Assembly (NCBI GenBank): GCA_944472155.2 | Contig: OX235277.1 | Span: forward strand, 14,828,804 to 14,892,803 | From: Trichobilharzia szidati | Lineage: Eukaryota > Platyhelminthes > Trematoda > Strigeidida > Schistosomatidae | Length of the DNA: 64,000 bases | Direction: 5' to 3' | In this document: positions 33,879-47,881 of the stretch, one piece after another | Numbering within the stretch: the stretch's first letter is position 1 | How the letters are laid out: each line of letters starts with the position of its first letter | Notes under the pieces: generated by a model | What the model saw: the letters and a program-made list of their open reading frames with translations, nothing else | The model's database searches: none | What the model was told of the DNA's origin: nothing | Translations under genes and position numbers: made by a program

Positions 33879-35278
33879 ATGCTTTCCACTAATTTGTTGG
33901 CTATTAGTCTTTCTTTTTTCATTGCTCATATTCTTGTTGACGGTGAGTATAACAATATTCTAAGTGTGTATATTGCTTCATTACTTTTCGCAAACTTTTG
34001 CTTCTGAAGACGTTTTAGCATTGATTAAATTGATTAAAATCATAGTTGAAATCAAGAATTAGAGACAATCCCTAATTTATTGGAATACATGTATGAATTG
34101 TGAATAGAAATGAGTAAAATATGCAAGGGTCAAAAAATGTATTTTCAAATACAATCAGTTCAAGTGTGTTCTGTGATCTCCTTCGATCATTTCTGTACTC
34201 CTCATTGTAGGAAGTGGTTTGGATCGTGAGTTGAACACTGTTTTGAATTATAATAATTATTCATTTGTCGCTACACATTACTCCTTGTTATCAGGTTAAT
34301 ACTGGATTAGTTCCAGTTCAACTCACAAAAACTGAAACGAAGAAATTATTGATTCTAACAAATGAAACTGAATACATATGTAGCAGACACTTTGAGACAA
34401 AATAAAAATATTCAGATGACTTCAGACCATATCTGTTTTACAATGATAGTCAAATTTATGCGCGTGTGCTTATATTATAACAACAGAAGGCAAGACACGG
34501 AAGCACAGTTGTATTTTCCATTGATTAAACCTCAGTATATAAAAATGTATGTAGTCCATATTCTTCAACTGATCCCTGAGCGCATGATTTGAGTTAACAT
34601 CAAATGACATAAAAATAAAACCTTTAAATATGCATAGCATTCTTTTGTTAGTGCAGTATATAACTGTTGGAACAACAAATAGAGCGTTCAGATAGAAATA
34701 CTGTATTATGTTGCTAATACGCATGGAACTGTTGTAATATGTGAGAATAATATTCTGTTCGCACACATTATCTTTATCACACCATCACAATATCACTCCA
34801 AATTTATATGTTATGCATACAAAAACAACGAATACGTGCTTGAACGACTAGAGTGACTTGCCGACTTCGTTCTTCTATGATGTACCATTCATATTAACAA
34901 CCAGATTAATTGTGACTTTGTTGCGTTTACAGTGTGCATTCAATCAAGGACATTCAATCTACGTATATAATTTTAGGCTGGCTTTAAAAATATAATCACC
35001 GAACTATATGAAACCTTATTACAACAGTTTCCAGACTATTCATCCTATAAATCTTCTTCAGCTGAAACCATGTTCAGAATAAGTGAGTGATGTTTGTCGA
35101 ATATTCCATCCAAGGCTTTCATGTGGTTATTACAGAAAGGTATGTCAGCAATAACCATCGTGGACATCCAAAGTTAGGAATATCATGTTTGCGATTCAGA
35201 GAAGGGATTTATCAGTCGTCGAAACTTGTCCGCATTGAACGAGAGACATCCTTTTGTCACCTTATTATGCATTATTGA
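33879..35278 (+). CDS. Putative secreted micro-exon gene, copy D (five exons)
   Basis: Predicted secreted protein of about 90 residues, function unknown. Exons: 33879-33942 (signal peptide, starts MLSTNLLAISLSFF), 34211-34225 (15 nt, SGLD), 34933-34962 (30 nt, LCIQSRTFNL), 35062-35082 (21 nt, PETMFRI) and 35136-35278 (KRYVSNNHRGHPKLGIS, then CLRFREGIYQ, ending HLIMHY-stop). All internal exons are phase 1 and divisible by three, so any can be skipped without loss of frame. Donors are GTGAGT except after exon 3 (GTATAT). The final exon diverges from copy A after REGI and adds about 21 residues. One cysteine lies in exon 3 and two in exon 5. The upstream in-frame ATG at 33798 precedes the TATA-like box and is unlikely to be used. 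Alternative: read-through of exon 2 to a stop at 34297-34299. Confidence 0.62.
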
Positions 35279-35649
35279 TAGACGATTCTGCCTTGCGGTA
35301 ACACACATCTGTTGGAGACACTGCGTCATTACAACTTCAGATAACTGGGCGACTTTTGAAGTGACTATTGTTGACAGGATGTCTCATCAAAATTATGTGT
35401 AAGGCCATAACAAGTTCCTTTGTATTCTGAAAACACCGCCATATTATGAGAATTGAGTGAGTAGATCGTATCACTTCGACACAAAATTGAAGGGTCCTCT
35501 TTCTACATATTTTAACATAGAAGTGGAAAAGATGTTAGAATGTAAGTCCACACATCATCTGTGAAATGTTTTTTAATTGGGTTTTTCACAATAAATTCAC
35601 TGAACTTGACAACATCGGTATTCTTTCTGACACTGATTTCATTTCGTTC

Positions 35650-37140
35650 CTCACGTATGCTAAAATAAACTTTCATGGATAAAATCGCTAAATTTGTTTT
35701 GCTGTGCGCTTAAAAATCTCACTTATTTTCCCTTATTCAAATCAAATACGGCATGTATTACCTCATGAGTTCAGTGAGTTTGTATAAAACAGGCCATTGC
35801 GCGAAGTCGAATGAAGCATGAAGAAACTGTTAGTGGATTATCAGTTTATGTGAATTTCTAGTCTGCAAGGTCTGCAAAAAACTTGTGATTTAAATTTTAG
35901 TTTGATAGAGATAAATGATTGAACGGTTTACTTTATTTTGATACTGAAGGACCGCGTGTTGAAAAGTCTGTAGGCATGTATGGATTTAAGTTGGACCACT
36001 GTTCTTTAGAATTACTTGGGACAGTTAAATTATTTGATGATGAGAGTCCATAAATACATCATTTTTTCCGGTACATATATCCTGATAGAAATCTTATCAT
36101 TCCCATATGGCACTCATTTGAATCATAAGCTATTATGACTTTTTTATATTTAATGGCTCACAAGACCTAAATGAGAATCTGGCTTGCATTCATGAGGTCA
36201 AAACAAGATTTTCTTAACACGCTGGTAATAATTTAAATAATTTATAATGAATCAATATGATTCAGGGTTTAAATTATTCCAGGAATTTCGTAACACCTAC
36301 AGCCTGGAAACCTATAATGACATAATGTAGTCATTGTGTTATATTTTTACTCTAGAGTGACTCTGAGGGCACATCACATACTGTCTGAACCAGTTTGCAA
36401 CTATTCGTTAGACTAAAATGTAGAATAGTGGGTAATTGGCAGCTTGATATAAAATTGCTGTGTAATGAAGACGGATAAGATGTCTTCTATAAATTATTGT
36501 TTAGTGGTAAGACCATGTGAAAATTTTGTTCTTTCAGGTTACAGAGAACGTGAGTTTATATGCCTGTCTTCTCCTTGTCTATGGTATGCTGCACAATACA
36601 GTTCGTCACAATTGAAATGATTGTCCGTTAGAGTAGTAAGACTCATCATTCATACCGGAAATATGTAAATGACTGCTACAAATCAAATCAAGAGATGGAA
36701 AATAATGAAATTATATAAACGAAGTTAGAAAGTTGTGTGAGTACCTTGATATGATTATGAACAGTGAATAGTGCTTGAAACGTCATCAGTAAATATTACT
36801 GTATAACACTGTGTGACTTAACCAAAATAAATTTTACCCACAATAGAATTATACTCCGCCACACTGCACAAGTTTTATTCTTAAATCCGTGTTTCCTCAA
36901 TCCTGTCTTCACTCCAAATTCTTTGCTGAGACTGCATTCGTGAATCCATTGGTAGCTGCATTCGCCTTACAGCTGTTGAATGAGAGGTATAAATGTTTTC
37001 ATCTGTTCACTATGCGTTTGTGAAGCGCCTGTAAATATTCTTTACGCTCAACTCTGTTGTAAGCCACTACAAATTTTGAATTTGATGTAAACATGGAACT
37101 TATTTTAGGGACTGAGTTCAACTATTAGGACTCATGATAT
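35650..37140. other. Single-copy noncoding region
   Basis: No gene recognised. At 36198-36320 there is a truncated piece of the PLE-derived repeat seen at 8100-8225 (shared AACACGCTGG and the closing CCTATAATG), without the hammerhead. Confidence 0.45.
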
Positions 37141-37141
37141 A

Positions 37142-37415
37142 AGATAGTCGGAGGCGATCGACGGGGAGCCTTGGACTTACTTTTCGTGCTAATTAACACT
37201 CGTTAGCAATGCGTATCTGCAAACTTGAAGGAACTCATGTCCCTTCTGAGATTCGAATCCGCGTCAACTAGTGCTACAGTCAGAGATATTAACACGGGCT
37301 TTCAAATCGCAGAAGGGACATGAGTTCCTTCAGGGCTGCAGATACGCCTTGCTGACGAGTGTCAACTAGCACGAAATTTGTGTCCAAGGCTTCCTGCTGA
37401 TTGCGTCCAACTATC
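37142..37415. repeat. Foldback (MITE-like) element
   Basis: Two imperfect inverted arms of about 115 bases (37142-37260 and 37299-37415) share AAGGAACTCATGTCCCTTCT and its complement and are separated by about 40 bases. No coding capacity and no clear target duplication. A non-autonomous element is likely. Confidence 0.6.
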
Positions 37416-37930
37416 AAATATCATCACATAAATGTGCACCGTGATGACGAGCTACCTAGAATGGTGGCCACATTGCAGACCTGACTGATAGAATTCAGCC
37501 TACAACAACGAAAAGACTAGAGACGTCACATTAGTTACTAGTGTTAAGTCCACTCTTGACATTCCTTTCCAGAATGACTGATGCTGCAAGGCGAATTCAG
37601 AAAAACGATTCTTCGTATCAATGCCGATGAAACCTATGTCAATAGAATCATTATGGGCAACATGTTTTACGATCCATGACATCTAATTTATTGCAGTGTG
37701 TAATGCGAGAAATTTGCGTAACATAAGCGGACATTCACATCAAACACGTAATTATCACGCACACTTATCTAGAAAGCGACAAAGCGTGAATTATTACAAT
37801 ACCTTTGATTGGAGGAAGCATAAAAAAATTACATTTCAATATTAATTAAATGTTTGTGTTTTCCATGATTGTTGTCAACTGGTTACAAGATGAACGATAT
37901 AAAAACGTAAATTACATTATATATATATAT

Positions 37931-38158
37931 TTTTCCTTCACATTCCCCGGTGGAACATAGGGCTTCAAGCTGGAAACTTGATGTTTCTGTAGCAGTGTTT
38001 ATTTTAACAGGATGGGGTTGCTAGCCTCATGTCTAACCTTTCCAATTCGCCAGCATTATTTCTGGCTTAGCGAGGTAAAGAAGTGCACCGGCCGGAGATC
38101 GAACCCCGAACCAAGTGCATGACCGCCGAGCGTCCTAACCTCTGTGCCACCAACGCAC
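37931..38158 (-). repeat. tRNA-derived SINE, copy 4
   Basis: On the minus strand a head beginning GTGCGTTGGTGGCACAGAGG, a B box GGTTCGATCTCC and a near-complete acceptor pairing (GTGCGTT with CGGTGCAC region) are the most tRNA-like of the five copies. It sits in the single-copy region and abuts a (TA)n run. Confidence 0.8.
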
Positions 38159-38159
38159 A

Positions 38160-41100
38160 CATATAGACTATAACATACATTTTCCATGATGACAAAAATA
38201 AAAGTGTAGAAACTAAGGGTAACATTATGCAGGAACGATGTAAGTTTTTAAACAATTAGGATTGAAAAGGGAATGACGACTTCACTCAAATTACATGACC
38301 ATTACAAAACAGGCGACAATGTCAAATAAGAGGTGAAAAATGGAGTCAAGCTGTAGGTGAAGGAGAAGAAGGAAATTGATGAAACCGTTACTAGGTAAAT
38401 TGTACTTTTCTTCCAAACTCGATCACTCTAGGAGATTCGATATTATGACAAACAATACATGTAAGCCTTACTGATGTGATCCCTAGTTTCTAGAATTTAA
38501 CTTTGTCGTCATAAGAAAATCCATTTTCAAATTTGTAGTGTAATTTATGTTTTTATATATTCCATCATGTTACCAGATGAGAAAAATCATAGAAAAAATA
38601 AAAAACTTAATTCATGTTATGCTGACACATTTGTCGTTCTTGACTTACACAAATGTGTTGTAATAATTCATGCTTTCTCACCCACTTTAAAGAAAAGTCA
38701 CACCTTCTAGTGATGAACAAAGAAAATCGTTTGATTTCATCTAACTGAAGTGTAATGTTACGTGTTCTACATCGCATAGACAAAACTGTTTCCATTGTAT
38801 GTCTTCACATCAACTCAATCTTGTTCATCAGTCATTATCTAACTACAAAACAGATGAAGACTGTCCAATATATACTGAACTAAATGCTGACTGAATATTT
38901 TGAGCACGACATTTTCTAACTGCTATTCATTATTTTTAGCACTTTTATCAGTAAACAGTAGCCTTACATGAACCACTTTCTATTTTTTTAATCAATCATT
39001 GAAATTATTTGTGCTGAAATATTGCAGTAGATCCAGGATATCTTACGGAAGGTAAATTTTTCTGAAACATTTTCCAGTACCGTCATTATATATCCGAACA
39101 TGTGTTGTCAAAAATGTGAAAAACGTTGTGTGGCTCAACTCTCTTTCGCTGTGAATTTTTGCAACTTGACAGTATTCCATCTCAAAAACAATAATTCGAG
39201 GTTTGATGAGTTAAACTATGACACGTGTAGGAGTTCATTCATGTCAATCAGGTATTCTCATTAGCAACAGTAGTATATTTATCTTGAAGAATTACAATCA
39301 GCTCATATTCACTGGAATTCTTTGCAACATGATCACTTTGAACACAACTGAGGAATTTGTTTCGAATGAAATCATCTTATATTTGACTTAGTGATGGCGA
39401 AACATGAAATTATTGCGAACAATTACGTCTGTATGGATATGTTAGAAATACAATGAGAACATCTTACGCAGTCCGTATGCTTCACTTTGAGGCGAAGGGA
39501 TGAATAACAATAGTAATAAATAAAAGTTGTAGATGCTGATACTTTAGAAGTAAACATCAAAGCAATATTCTGTGTGAAGTAAACACTATTAAGTGTCCAG
39601 TGATTATCCTTGAGAAGAATGATTATTAATTCAGAGGTGAACAAAGTTATAAGTAGATTTATGAGCAGGGTTCCTGCATACTTGCTTCCTTTTTATGTTA
39701 ACGTTTTCACTTGTTGTGAAGGTTGTAACATGTAGAGATTCAAAACCGATCACCATTTCTATCAGTGACATATACTGAATCATTTGAAAATCTACAGCTG
39801 ACGTTCAAAGAAGTAAGATTTCTAGAATTTTTCTAGTGTGGTCAGTTTCGTTTCAAATATATGAACAGATGAAAATAATAACAGATGAAAATGATTATGT
39901 TCGGCCTACGCACTGTGCGAACACTGAATTTGTATAGTTTTCTACCAAAACTACAAAACAGTCAAGATTTTTACGGCTTAACCATGGATTATGCATGAAT
40001 TAGTTGGCATTCTGTCTGTGCTCGATGACGTAAGTAGTCAAAATTATAAAAACTTCATATTCACTGGGATACCTCATTACATACTCGCTGAGGAATTTAA
40101 CTCAGAATTTATCATGATTTCACAGATGTAGCTGTTCGATGACATTTTATACATGACATGATGTTTAGATATAAAAGGTAGTCAAGTCCTTGTGAATACA
40201 TTGGTAATGCAATGAAAATGTGGTGTGGAGAAAAATGTATATTTAGAGGTCAGCGGACAAACAATCATGGCGATAATTGAAAGATGCTTTTCCTTAAGCT
40301 TTCTAAAACATACGCCATGCCGCATAACGTTTCCCCATTAAATCAACTTTCTGCAGTGTTTATCAGATTTCCTTGAAAAGAATGTTCATGGATATATAGA
40401 ATAGTAGGATTGTGTGTAAATTTACCTGATGAAAAAATTGATCATGGAATTCCGGGTAAACCTGATATATTCATCTGAAGTCATTTTTATAACAGCACTG
40501 TCACTGGGTGATGTAAAAACAGTGCATGATTCCATTAAAGTATTGTGCTTTAATTTGACTTCTGCATATTCTGATTACACTCCATGTTCAGAAAAATGTA
40601 GTTAGCATATAAACTTTTGCGCCGTTTCTTTACACAGGAGTGAAAGGTGAATCATCCATTTATTAAAATCAATAAATTTTTTCACAAGATTTTCCGGAAT
40701 ACTTAAGAGGAGTGAATAATATCAAACAAGATAACCAAAAACGAAACTAAGACATACTTCACGGACAGTTTTGACGTGGTAAACACACAAATAACAGTGA
40801 ATCAGTTGATTGAAATTCATGATGAGATTTTCACTAGGCGTTCTAATTCGACCCACGTCCACGCCCTTCTCAAATGTGATATGTGTTGCATCGTTAAATT
40901 GGTTATCTTGCACAACAGTCTATAGTCAGATAAGCATTTGTGATGGCGTTACATGATAGTGGATTATAATTCACCCTATACTCTAGGGTTAATTGACGAA
41001 TAAGGATTAGGGAGAGATTTCTCGCCTGAAAAATTTTAAATAAATAGAACCTAAGCAATTTATGAAGTTAAATCAGAGAAAAGAAGATAAAGGAATTCAG

Positions 41101-44100
41101 TTGCAGTTTATCAAAGCAATTGTGAAAAATGCTTTCAGTGGAATAGTGTGCAGAGTCATTCATGAATCTGTAGTTTATCCATATGGTCAATTAGAGATAA
41201 GCTAATATTTTGTGGTCGAGATTCAATTATCTTTAGTGCGGCAAAAGCTACTCTGAGTGACAAATTATTTATGAATTTTCCAGTCTTGCATTCTAATGTA
41301 ATAAAATTAATCGAATCCAACCAATTCGACAAATTTATTTGTTGATGTCAGAGTTTGTAACTAACATTCATAATCACATCTGAATTTTAGGTCTCATGGG
41401 TAAGTGCTTTGCAATTGTTAATTTACACTCCACAAAAATAAATGAACTAGAGATGCATGGATATAAGTTGTTATAAGTTGATATAGAAAAATGTTTTATA
41501 TAAAATGTGAGTGCTGTTAATTGCAGTTTTGTGACGAAACCATACTAGATACGCATTATCACACAGCTTCCTCTAAACACATGAACATGGTTATAATGGT
41601 CACACTTTATTCGTCGTCATTAGATAATGCGAGCATTATATCAGAATTGTGATTCCACCAATAATAAATGACTTTACACCTATAAATTTTACCAGTATTG
41701 ATGTGTATATAATGGGTCACATACTGAATATGTTCTTTTTTCTCTTTGAAGAAGAATATAGTGAGTCATATCATCTTTTAACATATCTTCTTCATGGACT
41801 AAGTTGGTAAAATAACTATCTCTTATCAGTTTGCTTGAGTGTATGATCACATTTTTCGTCACTTAGTAATCTGAGAGGTTTTTCATAAAAAAAATCCAAA
41901 TTTCATTAAATTTGAAACTTTTTTGACTTTTATATAACTGAATACTAGGAGTGGATACTTTCAAAATGTATTACCCCAATACACTATTCCTGTGAAGTAG
42001 AACTGAATGTATACACCTTTTGTTTAAATAAATAAGATGATCGTAAGTTTGCCGTATAAGTATCTTTGTGTTTTTGTAGTTTTGTAGAAACGTACCAAGT
42101 TTCAATAAAAAAATGACTTCGTTCATATTCCATGCCAACTGACGGAACATAATTACTGACATGTGTGCGTAGAGTTCAATATTCAACCAATATTTTTTCA
42201 GTAATTGGTATCTTAAGATACTTCATGTGTATAACTTAGCGGATCAGAAATGCAAACTAGAATTCGTTCAAGTGAATCGTATTCAAGTGAGCCACCCATA
42301 CGTATGTTCACATTTCAAGGATTTACGGCAAATAGTAGAAGTGACCGTGCAGGTGAGAGAAAGACTGAAGCTTATGGAAGTAAAACCTGACATTGATGAA
42401 TTGTAAAAATCAAATCTGAAACTTGTCATCAGTATGTCGTGGAAGTGCTTAGTTAGAATCGAATTTAATGTTTGCTATTTGATCTGAAATTCAGAAATGA
42501 CATTTCCTCCTGTCTAGCGCAACGTAAGTAGATACTTGTTTGCTTTGAAAATAACATTCAGTAGGATTCTCCAGTCATTGGTGTCCATACCTATCCCATT
42601 TGTGTAGCAAAACACTCTAATAACTGAGTCTCTTGATCCTCCATACTTTCTGTACTGATCTAACATGTCGGCTTTAAAAGGTTTATGAGAAATCAATAAA
42701 TAGTACGGTGAACATATATTTTGTCACCACCACTAAAATGCCACTTGAACACTGAGTAAGAGCCAGCCATATTTCTCTGGGAGAATACATTGTTCAAATC
42801 AATGCCTAAATTCCTGAACACTCATTCCTTATAAATTCTGATTGGATGGAAGTTCGGAAAAGATTCGGAAAATAGATGTTCAGTGAGTTTAGATTTTGGA
42901 AAATTCTCTCTCCAATAGACATTTTCTGACAGATTAAACATCCCTGCTGAGTATTTCCCTATTCATTGTTTCTCTAGATTGAGTTCTCTCAAGTTGTATT
43001 CATCAATTTTCATAATTTCAAAGGTTGAATTATATAAGTCAAATAACTGGGTAGTTACTAAAATATCATTTCAGTTCTCTTACTACCTTACACAGAGACA
43101 TTTTCACCTAAACAGCTTCATATATCTATGGTGAAATGATGTCACTAGACCGCTAATAAGAAGGAGGATTTATCTGCATCAAAATTTCCCACTGCGTTTT
43201 CGCAGACATATTTTTTAAAATTACACGAATTTCATTTAAACATGATTCCAGCTCTCTGCTTATAGATTAATCGGTTTACTTTTCACTTGAAGTGAGAGCC
43301 AGTGAGTAAATATATCAAATCTGTTATGAATTAGATGAAATAATGGTTGTTAGTTTCATCGCATTACAGATTGCATTGTCACATGTAGTTTGGACAGCAG
43401 TTTCTACCTGGTTTCTTATTGTTTGTAATATGACACTAGATGGTACCCTCAAAAGTGTCGCATTAACTGTTAAAGTCCATTTAGGCGGATAAGTGTTTCT
43501 CACTGAATAAGTGACATTATCATATTGTACATATAATAGTAATTATTACAAACTGTTTTCAAACTGTAGCTTTATTTTCGTCTTCATTGTTGCTCAGATG
43601 CCATTCGTGAGTTCTTACTACGATCAAATTGCTTATTTCAACTTATTCAATTTTTATTCAAAGCCCATGATATAAAGATATTGTGCTGAATATTTATGAG
43701 ATATGCAACTGAACTGTGAGTTTAAATAAGTATAAATGATATTTATCCATACTGATTTCACTCAACTCACTAAACTGGGATATACGATCTTGCGGAAGCA
43801 TTTATTCAAACAAATTTTGGCGACAATGACATCACATGCTATGGATGAAATACATCTGAAACACATTTATGCTCAAAGTTTTAGAAGATTATAAATATAA
43901 CACATTTCATTTCATGGAATAGGAACTGTTGGTGAGTTATTCGGCGCAAATATTGAATTTTTCATGCTGAAATTACATGGTGATTTTTTGCTGTATAATG
44001 CAGGTTGCAGTGTGGCATTTATACGTTCTACAATTCACTTGTATTTAATTCTACTCTCAGCATAGTCTTTCGTTTTGCCTCTATTTCGTGCAGTATATTC

Positions 44101-45300
44101 ATCTCTGAAGTCCACTTCAAGACTCTTATTTGTTGCTGTTTTGCTTAATTATGTATCACTTGTTATCCTTTCGTTTCGCGATACGCAATTCATCGATAGT
44201 ATTTTGCAGTCATTTTAAGACCTTTCATATGGCATTAATGTTACTCCTCATGGTCCATCCGAATCACAAAGAAAGTTGGTTTTAATAATCAAGCCTGAAT
44301 CATTCCTATTTTCACTTCAAGTGCTTAAGTGTGAATCCCGTTAAGAATTACTCTGCGTCCTTCATCATAAAGTAGCCATTGAGAAGGTTGTATAAAGGTT
44401 CATGGCACTGCGCTCCATATTGCGTAATCAGTATTCAGACTACTTTTTAGTTGATAACATCCAACGGATGTATTCGTAATAGGCAGGTGATTGTTATTCT
44501 GGTCCGTTGATTATGGCGATACACGATTCCGTTCGTGACATCACGCTGGTTACACTGTCAATTTGTTTATTGCTGAAGTCTGGATATTAATCATTGTTAT
44601 CCGTTTCGTGATAAATCTATACGACAAAATATAGTTTGCTCTGTGCTCTCAAGGGACCTAATAATCTGGAATACATCATGAAAATTCCGAATCATCAGGG
44701 TTGTATTGGTGATCATCTGAAGAGTGTTTGTTGATAGTCTTGCGTTTCGAATGCTCTTACCAGCCGTCATCATCTATCTTCGTATCAAAAGTAAGCTTAT
44801 TCCATTCTTTGAAGTTTCTATTTTTAAAGGATGACTTTGGTAATGATCATCCCCTCTGCAATAGTCATACGACATGACAGCGAAATAGACAAAGCTTTGG
44901 TAGACAACAATAAAATAGGCTCTCATTTTTCAATACAGCTGAAGGTGAGTCTTCGAAACTTATATACGGAAATGAAATTTGTTTTGATTGCTCTGAGCAT
45001 TCCTTCCAAAATCACTTTTAAAAACGTATCATGTTATGCATTTCACATAAAACTGTTGCAATCACATATCTGTATAATAAATTGTTGATGGCATCAACTG
45101 AATCCAGGGGGCGAAAACACGCTGTCTATTTGGCCCCTAAGTTTTTGGCTGCAACCACCTAAAATATTCAGAAAACAGGTTGTTGTATTATTTTGCCACA
45201 TCTCACTTAACTCTTAAGTGTGCACAGTCTGGTGACGAAAAGTTTGACGAATCCATAGTGAAGTTTGGAAAGAGACTGATATCTTAGAGATATTATATGA
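38160..45300. other. Long single-copy noncoding region
   Basis: No gene, RNA or mobile element recognised in about 7 kb. Open frames are all under 90 codons and show no motif. It is AT-rich throughout. It could be intron or intergenic DNA, or hold diverged repeats that cannot be seen without a library. Confidence 0.4.

Positions 45301-45303
<3 letters not shown>

Positions 45304-45333
<30 letters not shown>
45304..45333. repeat. (TA)n microsatellite
   Basis: About 15 uninterrupted TA units. Confidence 0.9.
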
Positions 45334-45336
<3 letters not shown>

Positions 45337-45494
45337 TGTTATACTCCACTACACTTCGTGTTATTATGAAAGACAGTATAATAGCTTTCAGAACGAACTT
45401 ATCTGATGATCTCTGTATTTTAAATTGAAGACTTCGGTGAGTGACCTATTGCGTAATATCCAGAAAGTGAATGTGGTTGTTTTCCGTAGAACAG

Positions 45495-45674
45495 TATAAA
45501 ATCAAAGCATGTATGAATGCATCAACATACAAGCCCATGAAAACTGATCATTTATCTGTAATAGTGAACTTCATAATATAGAATGAAGAAATTTCACATG
45601 ATGACTCCATTTTTAGTTTCAAAACTTTTATTTACATATTGTTTACTTTTCACTTCCCACCAACAACTGCATAT
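45495..45674 (+). CDS. Candidate first exon of second secreted-peptide gene, copy 3
   Basis: TATAAAA at 45495-45501, then ATG-ATG at 45598 opening MMTPFLVSKLLFTYCLLF and continuing TSHQQLH to a GTAAAT donor at 45675. Replacements relative to the 2868 copy keep the hydrophobic core. The exon ends in phase 2 in both copies. Coordinates include the TATA box. Confidence 0.4.
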
Positions 45675-47827
45675 GTAAATAGATCAATGTCTAAGTAAGT
45701 CACGAGGTCCCATAAAGCTAATTTACAAATCAATAATACTAAAATGATTTCAGACTTCACAATGTGAATATATTAATGCCATAAAAATTGAGTGTCAAAC
45801 ATTTCAATGACTTTATTAGCAAATTCCTTATATTAGTCACTTCAGTGTGAACCTCGCTGATATAACCTTGTCAAGTGCTAGACACGTTTTACTATCCATA
45901 AATCAGAAACAGTGATTGGAAAAGATGAATAGCACTTGTAAATTTATTTCAAATTATCTCAACAGCTTTTTTGAAACTTCAATACTATCCGATATTTGAA
46001 TGAATATATTCTATTCGAACTCCCTTCTTTATCATTATTATGTTAGGTATGGGCGAAATACGAAGGTGTGATTTCACAGGGTGAACATTGTCTAAATTCT
46101 TGGTGACAATCTGTTAGCAATGATATGAAATTATTGATTGGATCATGGACCTACATCGGAAGATACTCACCATGGAAGTGAAATGAATAGGGAGCGATGA
46201 GATGAGGATATCCATTTGTGTAACTACGTGAAGAGAATATTTTTCTTCGTTCATCAATGTTGTGTGGATGCACAATGAAGTACATTCAAAATTTGAGATG
46301 GCCATTGACGTAGTGTATGGTCAGCGTCTGTGAAAATTCCTTGTTTTTCTTTCAGTCTATTTGACTAAACACTAACTCTTCAGTTGCTTTAATGCGAAAT
46401 TCAAGTTCATGACACACTTCAAAGAATTCGAGTCTAACTGAAGATGGTAGAAGATGATGAATAGTACTAAATAGATTTTTCTCAAATGATTGATAGAGGA
46501 AGTAAGTTTCCACCTCATCATTATTTTATGGCCTTCGAGATGTAATCCCATTGTAGACATTTGAATGCTTCCAGAAAAAACACAACTATATTACATATAT
46601 CCACGTCATTATCATATGTGTCAGAGATGACATGAATAAGTCTTTATGTTGCAAAAATAATATTACAGATGATTTGTAGCTCAGGTGTATGTTATTATTC
46701 GGTTGTGTTCTGTGATCTCGTCAATTAAATTGCGATGTAATTGTCTAGAGGGTAATATAAAGCTTAGAAATTAAGTCAATCAAATCGGAGAACACAAACG
46801 AAGAAGAAGCATCATGACTGCACTGAACTTTACAGGATTCTAGCGTGCACACGACTCGCTTCGAGTAATGAATTAATCCAAACCGTATACATCGATACAG
46901 TAATATAAATCCACATATATCCTCTTATCCGTATGCATTAAGAATCAGTTGAAATTTTGAGTTTACTTTTGAAAAACAATCATCGAAATTCTTCCTATTA
47001 ATAAACTTGAACAAAGCAAGAACAAGAATTGTACCAGGATAATATGAACTCATCTTTCATTATTTCGAGGATTCTTCCTAACTGGTTACAACGTGAACAA
47101 TGAAAAATATGAATTACATTACAGTAACTCTTAATTAGTTAAATCATTCCGGACTAATGTTACTTTTAATTCCTACCAATTACTCCTTGTGATCGTGGAA
47201 AATTATGTTCAAGTCTTTAATGTTATGTAATTCATATTTTTCATCGTTCAGGTTGTAAAAAATGAGAAGAATTCTCGAAATCACAAAGGATGAGCTCATA
47301 TTATCCTGGTACAATTGTTGTTCTTGCTTTGCTGAAATCATCGAAATCTGATCCTAAGTGACTTGATCACAATACACACTGAAAATCGACACACAATGTG
47401 TGAGAGGGTATTCATTAATGAAAAGTTTATGGTGATACTTCATGGTCAGTAATGTCACACGGTTACTAAACGACTGTCCACATTTCGAAATATTTTCAGT
47501 TCCCTACATAAATGAGGTGCTCCTTATTAGTCACACATTTTGCGGAGACCACGTCCACTTTTATCAGTTTTATCTAACATATTGCTTCGAACGGGTTATG
47601 TCACCTCTGCTCGGAAGTAGACGACTTTTCATATAACATTTTTGATGTATTAAATACGAGTTCCCTCTAGGGTGTTTGTAAGAACTACAATTCAAAACAG
47701 GCTATATTAACTAGAAATAGTTGCTGTTTATATCTTCAATAAATAGCTTATTTATCAAACATTTGTATAGAGACATTTGTACATACATTTATCAAAGGAT
47801 ACAAATATTTGTATTTTTGATTTACAG

Positions 47828-47881
47828 AAGGCCAAAAAATTTGCCAAAGAGAGCAAGAGTGGATCGAAAGCTTCAACTTGA
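47828..47881 (+). CDS. Candidate 3' exon of second micro-exon-type gene, copy 3
   Basis: Acceptor TTGATTTACAG, then KAKKFAKESKSGSKAST-stop. In another frame the exon continues open to about 47918. See the entry at 5014-5384 for the frame ambiguity. Confidence 0.3.
   Translation, partial: KAKKFAKESKSGSKAST

Larger units (their letters stand above)
33360..35640. repeat. Inverted segmental duplication, block D
   Basis: Inverted counterpart of block A (1-2760), including upstream flank, promoter, all five exons and downstream sequence. Intron divergence is clearly higher than in the SINE-bounded tandem duplication, so this duplication is older. Confidence 0.7.

Noticed and set aside
34637..34700. 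Possible extra micro-exon beginning TATATAACTGTTGG in copy D
   Set aside because: It would be 29 nt (not a multiple of three), contains an in-frame TAG in copy D, and the acceptor is missing in copy F.
38067..38255. Open frame crossing SINE copy 4
   Set aside because: It is made of SINE sequence and has no independent support.
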